Shown: piece by piece, positions 6,106 through 13,865 of the stretch
How the letters are laid out: each line of letters opens with the position of its first letter
Numbering within the stretch: the first letter of the stretch is position 1
Source: Thermoleophilaceae bacterium
GTDB lineage: Bacteria; Actinomycetota; Thermoleophilia; Solirubrobacterales; JACPNS01
Reading direction: 5' to 3'
NCBI GenBank assembly: GCA_016463365.1
Contig: JAEMRJ010000045.1
Location: forward strand, 1-15,918
DNA: 15,918 nt
The notes under the pieces: generated by a model
Told to the model about the DNA's origin: nothing
Seen by the model: the letters and a program-made list of their open reading frames with translations, nothing else
Databases searched by the model: none
Program-made: the position numbers and the translations under genes

Positions 6106-7760
6106 CCGTCGATCAGCTTTCCCGGATTCATGATGCCCGCAGGGTCGAGTTGGCGTTTCACGGCGCGCAGAACGCCGATCCCCAGCGGACCGATTTCGTC
6201 GACCATCCACGGCGCGTGGTCGGCGCCGACGGCGTGGTGGTGCGTGATCGAGGCACCGCTGCCTGCGATTTTGTCGCCTGCCACGCGCTTGGCGGCGAGC
6301 CAACGCTCGAGCGGATTCTCACCCAACGGCGCAGCCACAGTGAAGTAGAGCGACGCCCCGGTGGCGTAGACGTGACTGACATGGCACCAGACCAGCGCGT
6401 TTCCGACGCCGACGAGGCTCTCGGACACCGCGTCCTTCAACTCTTCATACAGGTCGATCAGATCGCTCCAGCCCGTCACTGTTTCAAACGTTTCAGTCAG
6501 GACGCCGGCATCGAGCAGCTGGTCGCGCAGGTACGGGGCTTCGAAGCGGTGCTCAAGCCAACCCTCGCCGATCTCCGGTCCCAGCTCGGTCGCTCCGCAC
6601 TCGGCCAGAATCGCCGCGGCCCGCGCGCGCGTGTCTGCCACCTTCTGGGCACTGCCCTCGAATCCGGTCAGCAGCAGGCACCCGCCGAGCGGGGGCGCCT
6701 CGATGTCGACGAGCTCGCCTTCGTCACCCTCGATCGCCGCGCCCGGAGCAGTCGACTGTCCGCCGGTGATGAATGTCTCCAGTTCGTCGGAGAGCCGCAA
6801 CACGGTCGGCACCGCATCCTCCTGCTTGAGCCGCCGCACGGCCTCGACGCCCGATCGAAAATCGGGCAGCTGAAAAGCCTCGTAGCGTCGCGCTGCGGGA
6901 ACCGGCAAGACGTGCATCGTCACTTCGGTGATCACGCCTAGCACGCCCTCGGATCCAAGAAAGAGCTGACGCAGATCGGGGCCGGCCGCGTTGGAGGGTG
7001 AGCGGCCGAGCTCGAGCGTGCCGGTCGGAGTCGCGACCTTCAGCGCGACGACCATCGCATCAAACCGCCCGTAACCGGCCGAGGCCTGGCCCGATGAGCG
7101 TGTCGCCGCAAACCCGCCGATCGTGGCGTACGGGAAGCTCTGCGGATAGTGCCCGAGCATGAAGCCCTGCGCGCCGAGCAGGGCCTCGGCTTCGGGTCCA
7201 CGCAGGCCGGCCTCAAGCGTGGCGGTCTGCGAGATCGGGTCGAGCGCGACCAGCCGGTCAAGCCGGCGCAGGTCAAGCGAGATCACGGCGCTGCAGCTTC
7301 CTGCGAGCGGGTCCAGCCCGCCGACCACGCTCGATCCACCACCGAACGGCACCACTGCGATCGCGTGCCTGCTGCAGACGGCGAGGAGCTTCTCGACCTC
7401 ATCGTGCGTGGCCGGCAGGACGACGGCGTCGGGGGCCGCATCGACAGCCCCAGTGCGCGCGCGCAGCAGATCCGGCGTGCTCTTGCCCATGCAGTGGACG
7501 AGCCGGACCGCGCTTTCGCGGCTGATGTTCTGCTCGCCGACGACCTGCCCGACGGCCAGCAACTGCTCGGGCGTGAGGCGCGAGGGCGGCAGCTCGACGC
7601 TTTCGACCGGGACAACGGCGGGACCGTCAAGTTCTGCGCCGAGGGCCTGACGGATCAGCGTCCGGCGGTCTTCGGGCAGCGGCTCTGCTTCGCCGGCCAC
7701 GCCCCAGAGCGACCAGTCGAGGTACGGGACACGTTCAGTTGGACGCTGCGGTGTTGCCAC
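6102..7760 (-). CDS. FAD-binding oxidase resembling alkyl-dihydroxyacetonephosphate synthase
   Basis: This 552-residue protein has a vanillyl-alcohol-oxidase (PCMH) type FAD domain (about 105-285) with the PFGGGSSVVGG pyrophosphate loop at 138-148 and LGSEGVLGVITE at 268-279. Several segments match alkyl-DHAP synthase (AGPS) rather than glycolate or lactate oxidases: SFPYATIGGFAATRSSG (208-224), GVLTETFET (419-427), HVSHVYATGASLYF (460-473) and the SITHHH tri-histidine (504-509). The Tyr in LYF and the HHH are the AGPS active-site elements. AGPS swaps the acyl chain of acyl-DHAP for a fatty alcohol to form an ether bond. Bacterial homologues are annotated variously, so the reaction is inferred. 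Start GTG 7760 follows GGAAGGAG by 6 nt, and the gene overlaps glpD by 26 bp. It is central to the lipid operon. Confidence 0.88.
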   Translation of the reverse strand: MATPQRPTERVPYLDWSLWGVAGEAEPLPEDRRTLIRQALGAELDGPAVVPVESVELPPSRLTPEQLLAVGQVVGEQNISRESAVRLVHCMGKSTPDLLRARTGAVDAAPDAVVLPATHDEVEKLLAVCSRHAIAVVPFGGGSSVVGGLDPLAGSCSAVISLDLRRLDRLVALDPISQTATLEAGLRGPEAEALLGAQGFMLGHYPQSFPYATIGGFAATRSSGQASAGYGRFDAMVVALKVATPTGTLELGRSPSNAAGPDLRQLFLGSEGVLGVITEVTMHVLPVPAARRYEAFQLPDFRSGVEAVRRLKQEDAVPTVLRLSDELETFITGGQSTAPGAAIEGDEGELVDIEAPPLGGCLLLTGFEGSAQKVADTRARAAAILAECGATELGPEIGEGWLEHRFEAPYLRDQLLDAGVLTETFETVTGWSDLIDLYEELKDAVSESLVGVGNALVWCHVSHVYATGASLYFTVAAPLGENPLERWLAAKRVAGDKIAGSGASITHHHAVGADHAPWMVDEIGPLGIGVLRAVKRQLDPAGIMNPGKLIDG

Positions 7761-9315
7761 GAGCGACTCCTTCCGGCTTGATCGATTGGTGTTGGGAAGC
7801 CCATTCGAGCGCAGCGTTCGCGGCGGGCTCGAGCCGCGTGCGCAATTCTGGTGTGAGCCCGGCACGAGTGCGCCGGTCGAGCAGGTCTTCGGTCGTCATC
7901 GCGAGCTCGCTGACAGCGGCAAAACGCAACTCAGCGCCCGTGATCTGGGTGCCGTCGGCCGCGGGGTTCAACAACGCCACGTCGTTCTCGGCGAATCCCG
8001 CCACGCGCGCAGCCTCGGCGCCGTAGCGGCGCTTCAGCCGATCCGGGAGTTCGCGGTCGGCCGGCCGCGCTCCGCCAGCGCCGATCAGCGCGATCGTCCT
8101 GGTCACGCAGGTGCGGTCGGTGATCTGATCCACGGCGTCCTCGGCCATCCTGCGGTAGGTCGTGAGCTTTCCGCCGACGACCGAGAGCATGCCGGTCGCA
8201 GCATCTTCGATCACCTGGTGCTCGCGCGAGACGTCGGCCGTCGCGCCGCTGCTCTCGCTGCCGGACGGCTGCAGCAGCGGTCGCAGTCCGGCGAAACTGC
8301 CGATCACATCGGCGCGCTCCAGCGGAGCGTCGAGCACGGAAGAGATCGTTGCCAGCAGCAGCTCGATCTCCCATTCTTCGACCACAGGGAGATCCGGAAT
8401 GGCACCTTCGAACTCAGTGTCGGTGAGGCCGATCATCACCGTCTCGTCCGGCGTCGGGATCGCGAAGACGTACTTCGCACCGCCGCCCAGGGCCGGCACG
8501 GTCAGTGAACCAGTCGGATGCCCAAGGCACTTCGCCGGGACGATGATGTGTGAGCCCTTGCTCGGGGTGAGCTTCACGTCAGTGGCAAGCTCACCGGCCC
8601 AGACGCCAGCTGCATTGATGACGTGCGCCGCTTCGAGGCTGAAGGCCTCGCCGGTGAGGGAGTCTTCGGCGTGAACGGCGCCGCGCTCGACGCCGGTCAC
8701 GGCGCAGCGCGTGATGATCTTCGCGCCGTGGGCGGCAGCGGTGCGAGCGACCGCGACGACCAGACGGGCGTCGTCTTCGAGCTGGCCGTCCCAACCGATC
8801 AGGGCGCCCCCGAGTCCGTCGCGCGACAGCGCCGGGATGCGGGTTGTGGCGTCGTCGGCATCGACGCGGCGTGAGCGGTCGAGCACAGTGGATGACGTGC
8901 CGGCACCGCGGCGCAATCCGTCTCCGAGTTTGTAGCCGATGCGCAGCGTCGCGCGCTTGGACCGGGAGAGATCCGCCGTGAAAGGGATCACAGTTGCGAG
9001 CGGCCGCACAAGGTGAGGCGCGATACTCGTGATCAGATGATGGCGCTCGCGGGCAGACTCGGCAGCGACGCCGATCTGACCCTGGGCCAGGTAGCGCAGG
9101 CCGCCGTGAACAAGTTTGGAGCTCCAGCGACTCGTGCCGTGGGCCAGGTCGTGCCGTTCGAGCAGAGCGACAGAAAGCCCGCGGCTGGCGGCATCGAGGG
9201 CGACGCCGCAGCCGGTGATGCCGCCACCGATCACCACCAGGTCGACCCGGCCGCCGGCGAGTTCCTGCAGCTCCTGCGCGCGACGCGCGGTCGAAAGATC
9301 GGGCGAGGCGTTCAT
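7735..9315 (-). CDS. glpD: Glycerol-3-phosphate dehydrogenase, FAD-dependent
   Basis: GlpD oxidises sn-glycerol 3-phosphate to dihydroxyacetone phosphate at the membrane and passes electrons to quinone. The 526-residue length is usual. The N-terminal FAD Rossmann motif is VVIGGGITGCGVALDAASRG (27-46) with the acidic end of the second strand at LLERHD. The family signature GTSRWSSKLVHGGLRYL lies at 60-76. The FAD-binding C-terminal part has GGKLTTYRRMAEDAV, and a C-terminal helical domain follows. ATG 9315 overlaps the TetR-gene stop as ATGA, so the gene is cotranscribed with its likely regulator. The product DHAP is the backbone precursor for the reaction expected of the next gene's AGPS-like enzyme. 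No glpF or glpK is seen nearby, which fits a lipid role better than glycerol uptake. Confidence 0.95.
   Translation of the reverse strand: MNASPDLSTARRAQELQELAGGRVDLVVIGGGITGCGVALDAASRGLSVALLERHDLAHGTSRWSSKLVHGGLRYLAQGQIGVAAESARERHHLITSIAPHLVRPLATVIPFTADLSRSKRATLRIGYKLGDGLRRGAGTSSTVLDRSRRVDADDATTRIPALSRDGLGGALIGWDGQLEDDARLVVAVARTAAAHGAKIITRCAVTGVERGAVHAEDSLTGEAFSLEAAHVINAAGVWAGELATDVKLTPSKGSHIIVPAKCLGHPTGSLTVPALGGGAKYVFAIPTPDETVMIGLTDTEFEGAIPDLPVVEEWEIELLLATISSVLDAPLERADVIGSFAGLRPLLQPSGSESSGATADVSREHQVIEDAATGMLSVVGGKLTTYRRMAEDAVDQITDRTCVTRTIALIGAGGARPADRELPDRLKRRYGAEAARVAGFAENDVALLNPAADGTQITGAELRFAAVSELAMTTEDLLDRRTRAGLTPELRTRLEPAANAALEWASQHQSIKPEGVARGNTAASN
7767..7774 (-). promoter_or_regulatory. 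Ribosome binding site of the flavoprotein gene inside glpD
   Basis: GGAAGGAG on the - strand lies 6 nt before GTG 7760 and within the 3' end of glpD. It decides the start; longer upstream reading lacks conserved sequence and would overlap glpD by more than 100 bp. Confidence 0.7.
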
Positions 9316-9926
9316 CGTTCGGACTCCGGGGCCAGCAGCGAGTCGAACATAATGGCCAGATCGTTGAGCGTCTGGCTGCGGCGCCTGCTGCTCCAGTTGG
9401 ATTTGTCCACGAACGCAAAACCGCGCATCGCCAGGATCATCGAGGCGGCCATGCGCGAGGGGTCATCGCGCCTGACCGCGCCGCTGGACTTTCCGGCGGC
9501 GAGCGCCGCGGTCAAGATTTCTTCGGCGTGCTGCTGGAAGCGACCCGGGCGTTGCGTCATGTAGGGGAGAAGCAGTTCGGGGTCGGCGGCAAGCAGGCGC
9601 ACGAAGAGCGGGTGCGACGTGAGCTTGTCGAGCGCGTCGATCGCGCTGGTGACGATCTCCTTGCGCGTGACCTCACGCGCACTGTCCTCGGGGTCAAAGG
9701 CAATCGCGTCGTGGATGAGGCTGTTGAACTCGCTTGTCATCAGATCTTGGAGGATCTCCTCGACGCTTCCGTAGTGTCGGTAGATCGTCATGCGCGAGAG
9801 TCCGGCGGCCTTTGCCACATCGGTCAGGGTCGTGCGGCGGAGGCCGACGTTGGCGACGCACTGCGTGGCAGCGTCGAGGATCTTCTGCCTTGTGGCGGTC
9901 TCGCGCTGAAGTGACAAAGTTGACAT
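9312..9926 (-). CDS. TetR-family transcriptional regulator of the lipid operon
   Basis: This protein of about 204 residues has an N-terminal TetR helix-turn-helix (about residues 12-58: RQKILDAATQCVANVG, then TTLTDVAKAAGLSRMTIYRH), followed by an all-helical ligand/dimer domain with no recognisable ligand motif. TetR proteins usually repress nearby genes and release DNA on binding a small molecule. As first gene of the operon it probably controls glpD, the flavoprotein, the lipid kinase, the amidohydrolase and itself. An inverted repeat at 9911-9944 covers its start region. Start choice is uncertain: ATG 9926 is used here, and GTG 9944 would add six residues. Neither has a clear Shine-Dalgarno. 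The stop overlaps glpD as ATGA. Confidence 0.9.
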   Translation of the reverse strand: MSTLSLQRETATRQKILDAATQCVANVGLRRTTLTDVAKAAGLSRMTIYRHYGSVEEILQDLMTSEFNSLIHDAIAFDPEDSAREVTRKEIVTSAIDALDKLTSHPLFVRLLAADPELLLPYMTQRPGRFQQHAEEILTAALAAGKSSGAVRRDDPSRMAASMILAMRGFAFVDKSNWSSRRRSQTLNDLAIMFDSLLAPESER

Positions 9927-9944
9927 CAGACGTAAGTTTGTCAC
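9911..9944. promoter_or_regulatory. Long inverted repeat at the start of the TetR gene (candidate autoregulatory operator)
   Basis: Arms GTGACAAA (9911-9918) and TTTGTCAC (9937-9944) are perfect complements 18 bp apart. Allowing one mismatch they extend to 11 bp each (GTGACAAAGTT against AAGTTTGTCAC). The element straddles both possible TetR-gene start codons. A TTGTCC (9958-9953) and TTACGT (9935-9930) pair with 17-bp spacing on the - strand could be the promoter, partly inside the repeat. TetR repressors commonly bind such dyads at their own promoter; binding here is inferred. Confidence 0.5.
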
Positions 9945-9977
9945 ATTTGCCCGGACAATGAGGTCAGGCTGACTCTG

Positions 9978-10003
9978 CCGCCGCTGGCGGGGAGTGGCAT
10001 AGT
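9978..10003 (+). promoter_or_regulatory. Promoter-like box and small hairpin before the phospholipase-like gene
   Basis: CCGCC-GCT-GGCGG (9978-9990) can form a short hairpin. TGGCATAGT (9995-10003) reads as an extended -10 whose hexamer CATAGT ends 7 nt before ATG 10011, which would give a leaderless transcript. A near-identical GGTATAGTGG occurs before the secreted-protein gene at 14565. No good -35 is seen. An alternative reading takes GGGGAG (9989-9994) as a ribosome binding site for GTG 10002. Confidence 0.35.
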
Positions 10004-10010
10004 GGGTTCT

Positions 10011-12269
10011 ATGCCCTTACCGTCCAGACTCGCGATCCAGCTCGCGATCGTTCCGCTGCTGATCACCGTTGTCGTGGCCACTGCGCTCGCGCCGAGCGCG
10101 TCCGCCTTTGACACCGGCCCCCACGGCGACATGACCGAGTCCGCCATGCGCGACGAGGGCTTCAACGTGAACGCCGCCACGATCGGCCGTTCCAACAACT
10201 GGTTCATGGACATGTACGGCACCTCCGGCAGCAACCCGTACTCCGGCCACGCACCTGTGATCAACGAAATTCTCGGCGGCTCGCTGGGCAGCCGCGAGCA
10301 CTGGAAGAAGCAGCTCACCGAAACTGCCCTCCACTCGCACTTTGATTCCACGATCCCCAACGCTGCGATCACCAAGGGCTCGACCGACGAGTGGGATCGC
10401 ATCCGCAGCCAGGTCTACTGGCTGACCAAGGACATGAAGTCCCAGCAGGATCCGCTCGGCGTGCTCACCGTGATCGGGATGTCTCTGCACATCGTCCAGG
10501 ACTTCTACGCCCACACCAACTTCACCGAGCCCAAAGGCGTCGGCCTGTTTGCCGCGCCCGGTTGGGACACGCTCAATCACGGCCTCTCTCCGACCTGGTG
10601 GGACATCCCGCGCGCCACACGCGACACCCAGGACATCTTCACCGGCACAACCCCCGGCCACCGTGTGCACGGCTACTTCCGCGACCCCGCGAGCAAGGCG
10701 ATGGCAAAGGACTGGCCCGGAGCAAAGGCTGTCAATGAGAACGTCTTCACCAACACCTACATGGCGGCGTACTTTGCCTCGCGGCAGTGGGTTCAGGCGA
10801 TCCGGCTGTGGCTTGATGATCCCGCGCTCTGGGCCAGGGCGCAGCGCTACGCGAAGTACGCCTCGGCGGCCAAGCGGGATGCAAGGGGCGGCTACTACAT
10901 GTCCACCTACACCGGCCACTGGCAGGGTCAGGGCGAGCCCTGGTCGCCGGACAACGACGGCCACCGCGGATACGGCGGCAGCCTGGTCGGCGCGCGACAG
11001 ATGACCAAGTGGTATTTCGAGAACGTCGGCCGCACGGCGGTTCGCAAGAAGTTTGAGGATCTGCTCCCGCTGATGTGGAGCATCCTGCGCGGCCGCGTCA
11101 CCGATGAGCAGGCTCCCGTTCCGAGCTCGCTCGCCGACCAGTCCGCCACGCGCTTTGTCCGCTATCAGGTGCTCAATTACCGCAGCAACGATCTGACCGA
11201 CCCCGGCCCCGACGACGCCGACAACTACTCCCGCGCGAGGATCGCCGGTCAGGAGTTCATCAGCCCGATCCTCCAGGCGCACGATCGCTTCAGCTTCGGC
11301 AGCCCGTATTACCCGTTCACCTTCATCAAGCCCGTCGCCAAGAGCGCGACCTTCGACTCGCCGGTGCGCGAGATCACGGTGCGGCTGAAGGCCAGCAGCG
11401 CGCGGTATTCAGGCACCGACGACAACATCTACCTGCGCATCAACTCGGGTCAGCGCTTCCAGCTCGACAAGCGCCTCTACGACGACTTTGAGCGCGACGA
11501 CGACGACACCTACTCGCTGCCGATCGACGCCGCAGCGCGCGCGGGCCTCAGCATCCGCGACATCCGGCTGCTGCGCATCGAGAAGTCCCCCGACGGCGTC
11601 GCCGGCGGCTACAAGCTCGGCGAGGTGACCGTCCGCGTCAACGGCGTCCAGGTCGGTCGGGCGACCGTGAACAAGTGGCTCGAGGACGATCACCGCAGCT
11701 ACACGATCCCGGGCTTCAAGGCCAACGGCCCGCGCAACGCGCAGGTACCGGTCTGGATGGACCTGCGCGAGGACGACATCTTCTACGGCGGCGACGATCA
11801 GGGCGACGTCAACCGGCTCGACGCCCGCAATGCAGTGGTGACTGCCTACCACCCGGGCTCGGTCGAGGAGAAGCTCCTGAAGGGCGGAAGCGTCAACGGT
11901 GGCCGGCTCAACTGGGGCGGAGACAAGGCGGACATGACCTACAAGATCGAGACCTTCGACACGGTGGTCCCGCAGCCGCCTCCGCCGGCGACGGCACCGG
12001 ACCTGACCTTCACGGCTTTCGGCCCCAGCGGCTTCACGGTGCAAAACGTCGGCAACGCCGCAAGTGGACCGTTCAATGTCCAGATCATTTCCAGCGAACC
12101 GCAGACGTTCAACATTCCCATTACCAATCTGGTGCCTGGCGCAAGCTCGACGCAGGCGTTCACATTCAACTGCCTGTGGACATATGTGGGTACGGCCGAC
12201 TCGGCCGGGCAGGTCATCGAGAGCAATGAGGCCAACAACGGCGACACCCACTCGACGGAGTTCTGCTGA
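10011..12269 (+). CDS. Secreted phospholipase C/HET-C-like protein with PLAT-like and CARDB domains
   Basis: This 752-residue protein begins with a signal peptide (hydrophobic residues 7-27, likely cleavage after APSASA, residue 32). The mature N-terminus carries FDTGPHGDM (H38), then LHSHFD (H108, H110) and LHIVQDFYAHTNF with H160-x3-D164-x3-H168. This His/Asp pattern resembles zinc-dependent phospholipase C and HET-C-type proteins, so hydrolysis of a phosphoester, perhaps of membrane lipids, is possible. Residues about 450-567 (SGTDDNIYLRINSG and following strands) resemble a PLAT/LH2 lipid-binding domain, as at the C-terminus of clostridial alpha-toxin. An acidic region at 580-650 (DDIFYGGDDQGDVNRLD) may bind calcium. 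A Pro linker (655-661) leads to a CARDB-type adhesion domain (662-752) ending VIESNEANN. GTG 10002 is an alternative start. Enzyme activity and domain names rest on motif reading only. Confidence 0.82.
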   Translation: MPLPSRLAIQLAIVPLLITVVVATALAPSASAFDTGPHGDMTESAMRDEGFNVNAATIGRSNNWFMDMYGTSGSNPYSGHAPVINEILGGSLGSREHWKKQLTETALHSHFDSTIPNAAITKGSTDEWDRIRSQVYWLTKDMKSQQDPLGVLTVIGMSLHIVQDFYAHTNFTEPKGVGLFAAPGWDTLNHGLSPTWWDIPRATRDTQDIFTGTTPGHRVHGYFRDPASKAMAKDWPGAKAVNENVFTNTYMAAYFASRQWVQAIRLWLDDPALWARAQRYAKYASAAKRDARGGYYMSTYTGHWQGQGEPWSPDNDGHRGYGGSLVGARQMTKWYFENVGRTAVRKKFEDLLPLMWSILRGRVTDEQAPVPSSLADQSATRFVRYQVLNYRSNDLTDPGPDDADNYSRARIAGQEFISPILQAHDRFSFGSPYYPFTFIKPVAKSATFDSPVREITVRLKASSARYSGTDDNIYLRINSGQRFQLDKRLYDDFERDDDDTYSLPIDAAARAGLSIRDIRLLRIEKSPDGVAGGYKLGEVTVRVNGVQVGRATVNKWLEDDHRSYTIPGFKANGPRNAQVPVWMDLREDDIFYGGDDQGDVNRLDARNAVVTAYHPGSVEEKLLKGGSVNGGRLNWGGDKADMTYKIETFDTVVPQPPPPATAPDLTFTAFGPSGFTVQNVGNAASGPFNVQIISSEPQTFNIPITNLVPGASSTQAFTFNCLWTYVGTADSAGQVIESNEANNGDTHSTEFC

Positions 12270-12303
12270 AGCTGAATTGGGCGACAGGATTTGAGGATTT
12301 GCG

Positions 12304-12516
12304 ATGACGCGTTACATGACGGTTTTCGAGCACGATGCGGACGGCTGGAGCGTCTACGTACCGGATCTGCCGGGTTGTGTCAGCGCTGGCGCGACTCGCG
12401 AAGAGGCCGAGGAAGGCATCAGACAAGCCGTCGCTCTCCATCTCGAAGGACTTAGGAGCGAAGGGCTTCCGGTCCCAGAACCTTCGGCGCTGCCTGGCGA
12501 AGTCGCTGCGGCTTAG
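12304..12516 (+). CDS. HicB-like antitoxin-fold protein, orphan
   Basis: This 70-residue protein has the HicB N-terminal fold: MTRYMTVFEHDADGWSVYVP, then DLPGCVSAGATREEAEEGI and a helix ending ALHLEGL. HicB proteins neutralise the HicA mRNA-cleaving toxin. This one lacks the C-terminal DNA-binding segment of larger HicB antitoxins, and no hicA is visible on either side, so it may be an orphan with another role. The start ATG 12304 has a weak GAGG 7 nt upstream. The gene lies 34 bp after the phospholipase-like gene and may be cotranscribed with it. Its TAG stop directly abuts the stop of the convergent helicase gene, with no bases between. Confidence 0.82.
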   Translation: MTRYMTVFEHDADGWSVYVPDLPGCVSAGATREEAEEGIRQAVALHLEGLRSEGLPVPEPSALPGEVAAA

Positions 12517-13797
12517 TCAGCCCCGAACGCTCGCATGCAAGAACGCCAGCGCCCGCGCCGACGCCCGAAAATCTGATTCCACAAGCGGCTTGGTGAGCGT
12601 GAGCCCGTCAAGGCCACGGACCCGGCTGACTGCCACATATCCCTGCCCGCTGGCAAACGGTCGGCCCTCGGCAAAGTCGACTGTCGCCTGATCGTAGGTC
12701 TGCCCCTGCGCGCGATGCACGGTCATCGCAAACCCCAGCCGCAGCGGCAGCTGCAAGAACTCCCCGAGGTCGTTCAGCTCAATCCCGCCCGAACTGACCA
12801 CGTACTCGTGCACCTGCCACTTGATCGGCTCGACCTCGAGCCTGCCGTGCCTGGTGTCGACCACCACTTCGTCCTCATCCAGCTCAACCACGACTCCGGT
12901 CGTCCCGTTGTTGACGCCAAGTTCCGGATCGTTGCGCACGAACAGCACCGGGCAGCCGACTTTCAGTTCGATACGGCGCTCGCACGGCGCATCGGGAGGA
13001 GCCGCCGCGCCGTCCTTGCCGCGCCACTCGCGAATGAAGGCGCGTGATTTCCCGGGCAGCGCCTCAAGGCCGCGATCGTTGTGCTCTTTGACCGTCACGT
13101 TCTTGGTCGCGAGCACCGGCGTCGGCGCATCCGTGCTCGCGATGCCGGGGGCGACCCGCGCGTTCAGCAGCGCAAGATCCTGCGGATGAATCTTCCCGAT
13201 CCGCGCGCGCTTCAGAGCCGAGATGAACTCGGCGTCGCTCTGCCTGAGAACTTCCGTGAGCGCGATAGTCGTGAACTCAGTCCGCTGGCAGACGTCGGCG
13301 TCGAAGAAGTACTCGCTGGCGTAGTGCTCGCGTATCGGCTCACGCGAATCGGGCGTGACGACCGGCGGCAACTGCAGCAGGTCGCCGATCATGATGATCT
13401 GCGTGTCGCCGAAGGCGCGCGACTCCTCGCGGGCCAGTTGCAGCCGCTGATCCATCGCGTCGAGCATGTCGGCGCGCACCATCGACGCCTCATCGATCAC
13501 GATCGCATCCACCCGCGCGAGGACCTTGTCGGTCTCGGCGTGGGGCATCGGGCTGTAGCCGATGAAGTGCTCCTGCACCGGGAGGTGGAAGAGCGAATGG
13601 ATCGTGACGCCGTCAACGTGGGCTGCGGCGAGGCCCGTCGGCGCGCAGACGACGACGTTCTTGTCCGTGTTCTTGACGAACTCGCGCAGCACCAGCGACT
13701 TGCCGGTGCCGGCCTGACCGCTCAGGAAGTAGTTGGCGGTGGTGGACTCGAGGGTTTCCAGGATCTGGGCCTGGGCGTCGGTTGGGGAAGGATCCAT
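12517..13797 (-). CDS. PIF1/RecD-like superfamily 1B DNA helicase
   Basis: This 426-residue protein is an ATP-driven 5'-3' helicase by family. Motifs in order: Walker A GQAGTGKS (27-34), motif Ia APTGLAAAHVDGVTIHSLF (52-70), Walker B VIDEASMV (100-107), motif III GDLLQLPPV (138-146), LTEVLRQ (180-186), motif V MTVHRAQGQTYD (358-369) and motif VI YVAVSRVRGLDGL (387-399). A UvrD_C-2-type fold forms the C-terminal half. It is short and has no extra N- or C-terminal domains, so it is a stand-alone PIF1 core. Partners are not known; roles in replication-fork, recombination or mobile-element maintenance are possible. It starts at ATG 13797 without a clear Shine-Dalgarno, divergent from the VapBC-type operon with a 68-bp shared promoter region. 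Confidence 0.93.
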   Translation of the reverse strand: MDPSPTDAQAQILETLESTTANYFLSGQAGTGKSLVLREFVKNTDKNVVVCAPTGLAAAHVDGVTIHSLFHLPVQEHFIGYSPMPHAETDKVLARVDAIVIDEASMVRADMLDAMDQRLQLAREESRAFGDTQIIMIGDLLQLPPVVTPDSREPIREHYASEYFFDADVCQRTEFTTIALTEVLRQSDAEFISALKRARIGKIHPQDLALLNARVAPGIASTDAPTPVLATKNVTVKEHNDRGLEALPGKSRAFIREWRGKDGAAAPPDAPCERRIELKVGCPVLFVRNDPELGVNNGTTGVVVELDEDEVVVDTRHGRLEVEPIKWQVHEYVVSSGGIELNDLGEFLQLPLRLGFAMTVHRAQGQTYDQATVDFAEGRPFASGQGYVAVSRVRGLDGLTLTKPLVESDFRASARALAFLHASVRG

Positions 13798-13819
13798 TGC
13801 GGAGGGATTGTGGCGGCCT

Positions 13820-13849
13820 TACATATTGTTGTGACCTTACTTCAATCAA
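13820..13849 (-). promoter_or_regulatory. Probable promoter of the helicase gene
   Basis: On the - strand TTGATT (13849-13844) and TATGTA (13825-13820) are spaced 18 bp apart and lie 22 nt before ATG 13797. The whole 13798-13865 gap is AT-rich compared with the flanking genes. Confidence 0.45.
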
Positions 13850-13859
13850 TTGGTAAGAT
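13834..13859 (+). promoter_or_regulatory. Promoter region of the vapBC-like operon with a dyad
   Basis: TAAGAT (13854-13859), preceded by TGG as an extended -10, ends 6 nt before ATG 13866, which implies a leaderless transcript. CTTAC (13836-13840) and GTAAG (13853-13857) form a dyad over the -10. A second CCTTAC copy lies at 13817-13822, 18 bp upstream of the CCTTAC at 13835-13840. AbrB-type antitoxins usually autorepress their operons, so these repeats are candidate binding sites. Confidence 0.4.
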
Positions 13860-13865
13860 TAGGGC

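Noticed and set aside
9978..9990. Intrinsic terminator
   Set aside because: The CCGCC/GGCGG hairpin has only 5-bp arms and no T-tract, and it lies upstream of a start codon rather than after a gene.
10017..11282. 421-codon open frame on the - strand
   Set aside because: It lies opposite the phospholipase-like gene, whose signal peptide and domain motifs are convincing; the antisense product is low-complexity Val/Gly/Arg with no motifs, an effect of high GC.
11409..12251. 280-codon open frame on the - strand
   Set aside because: Antisense to the PLAT/CARDB part of the same gene, with no recognisable domain.
12304..12516. Complete HicAB toxin-antitoxin system
   Set aside because: No HicA-like small double-stranded-RNA-binding protein is encoded within reach on either strand.
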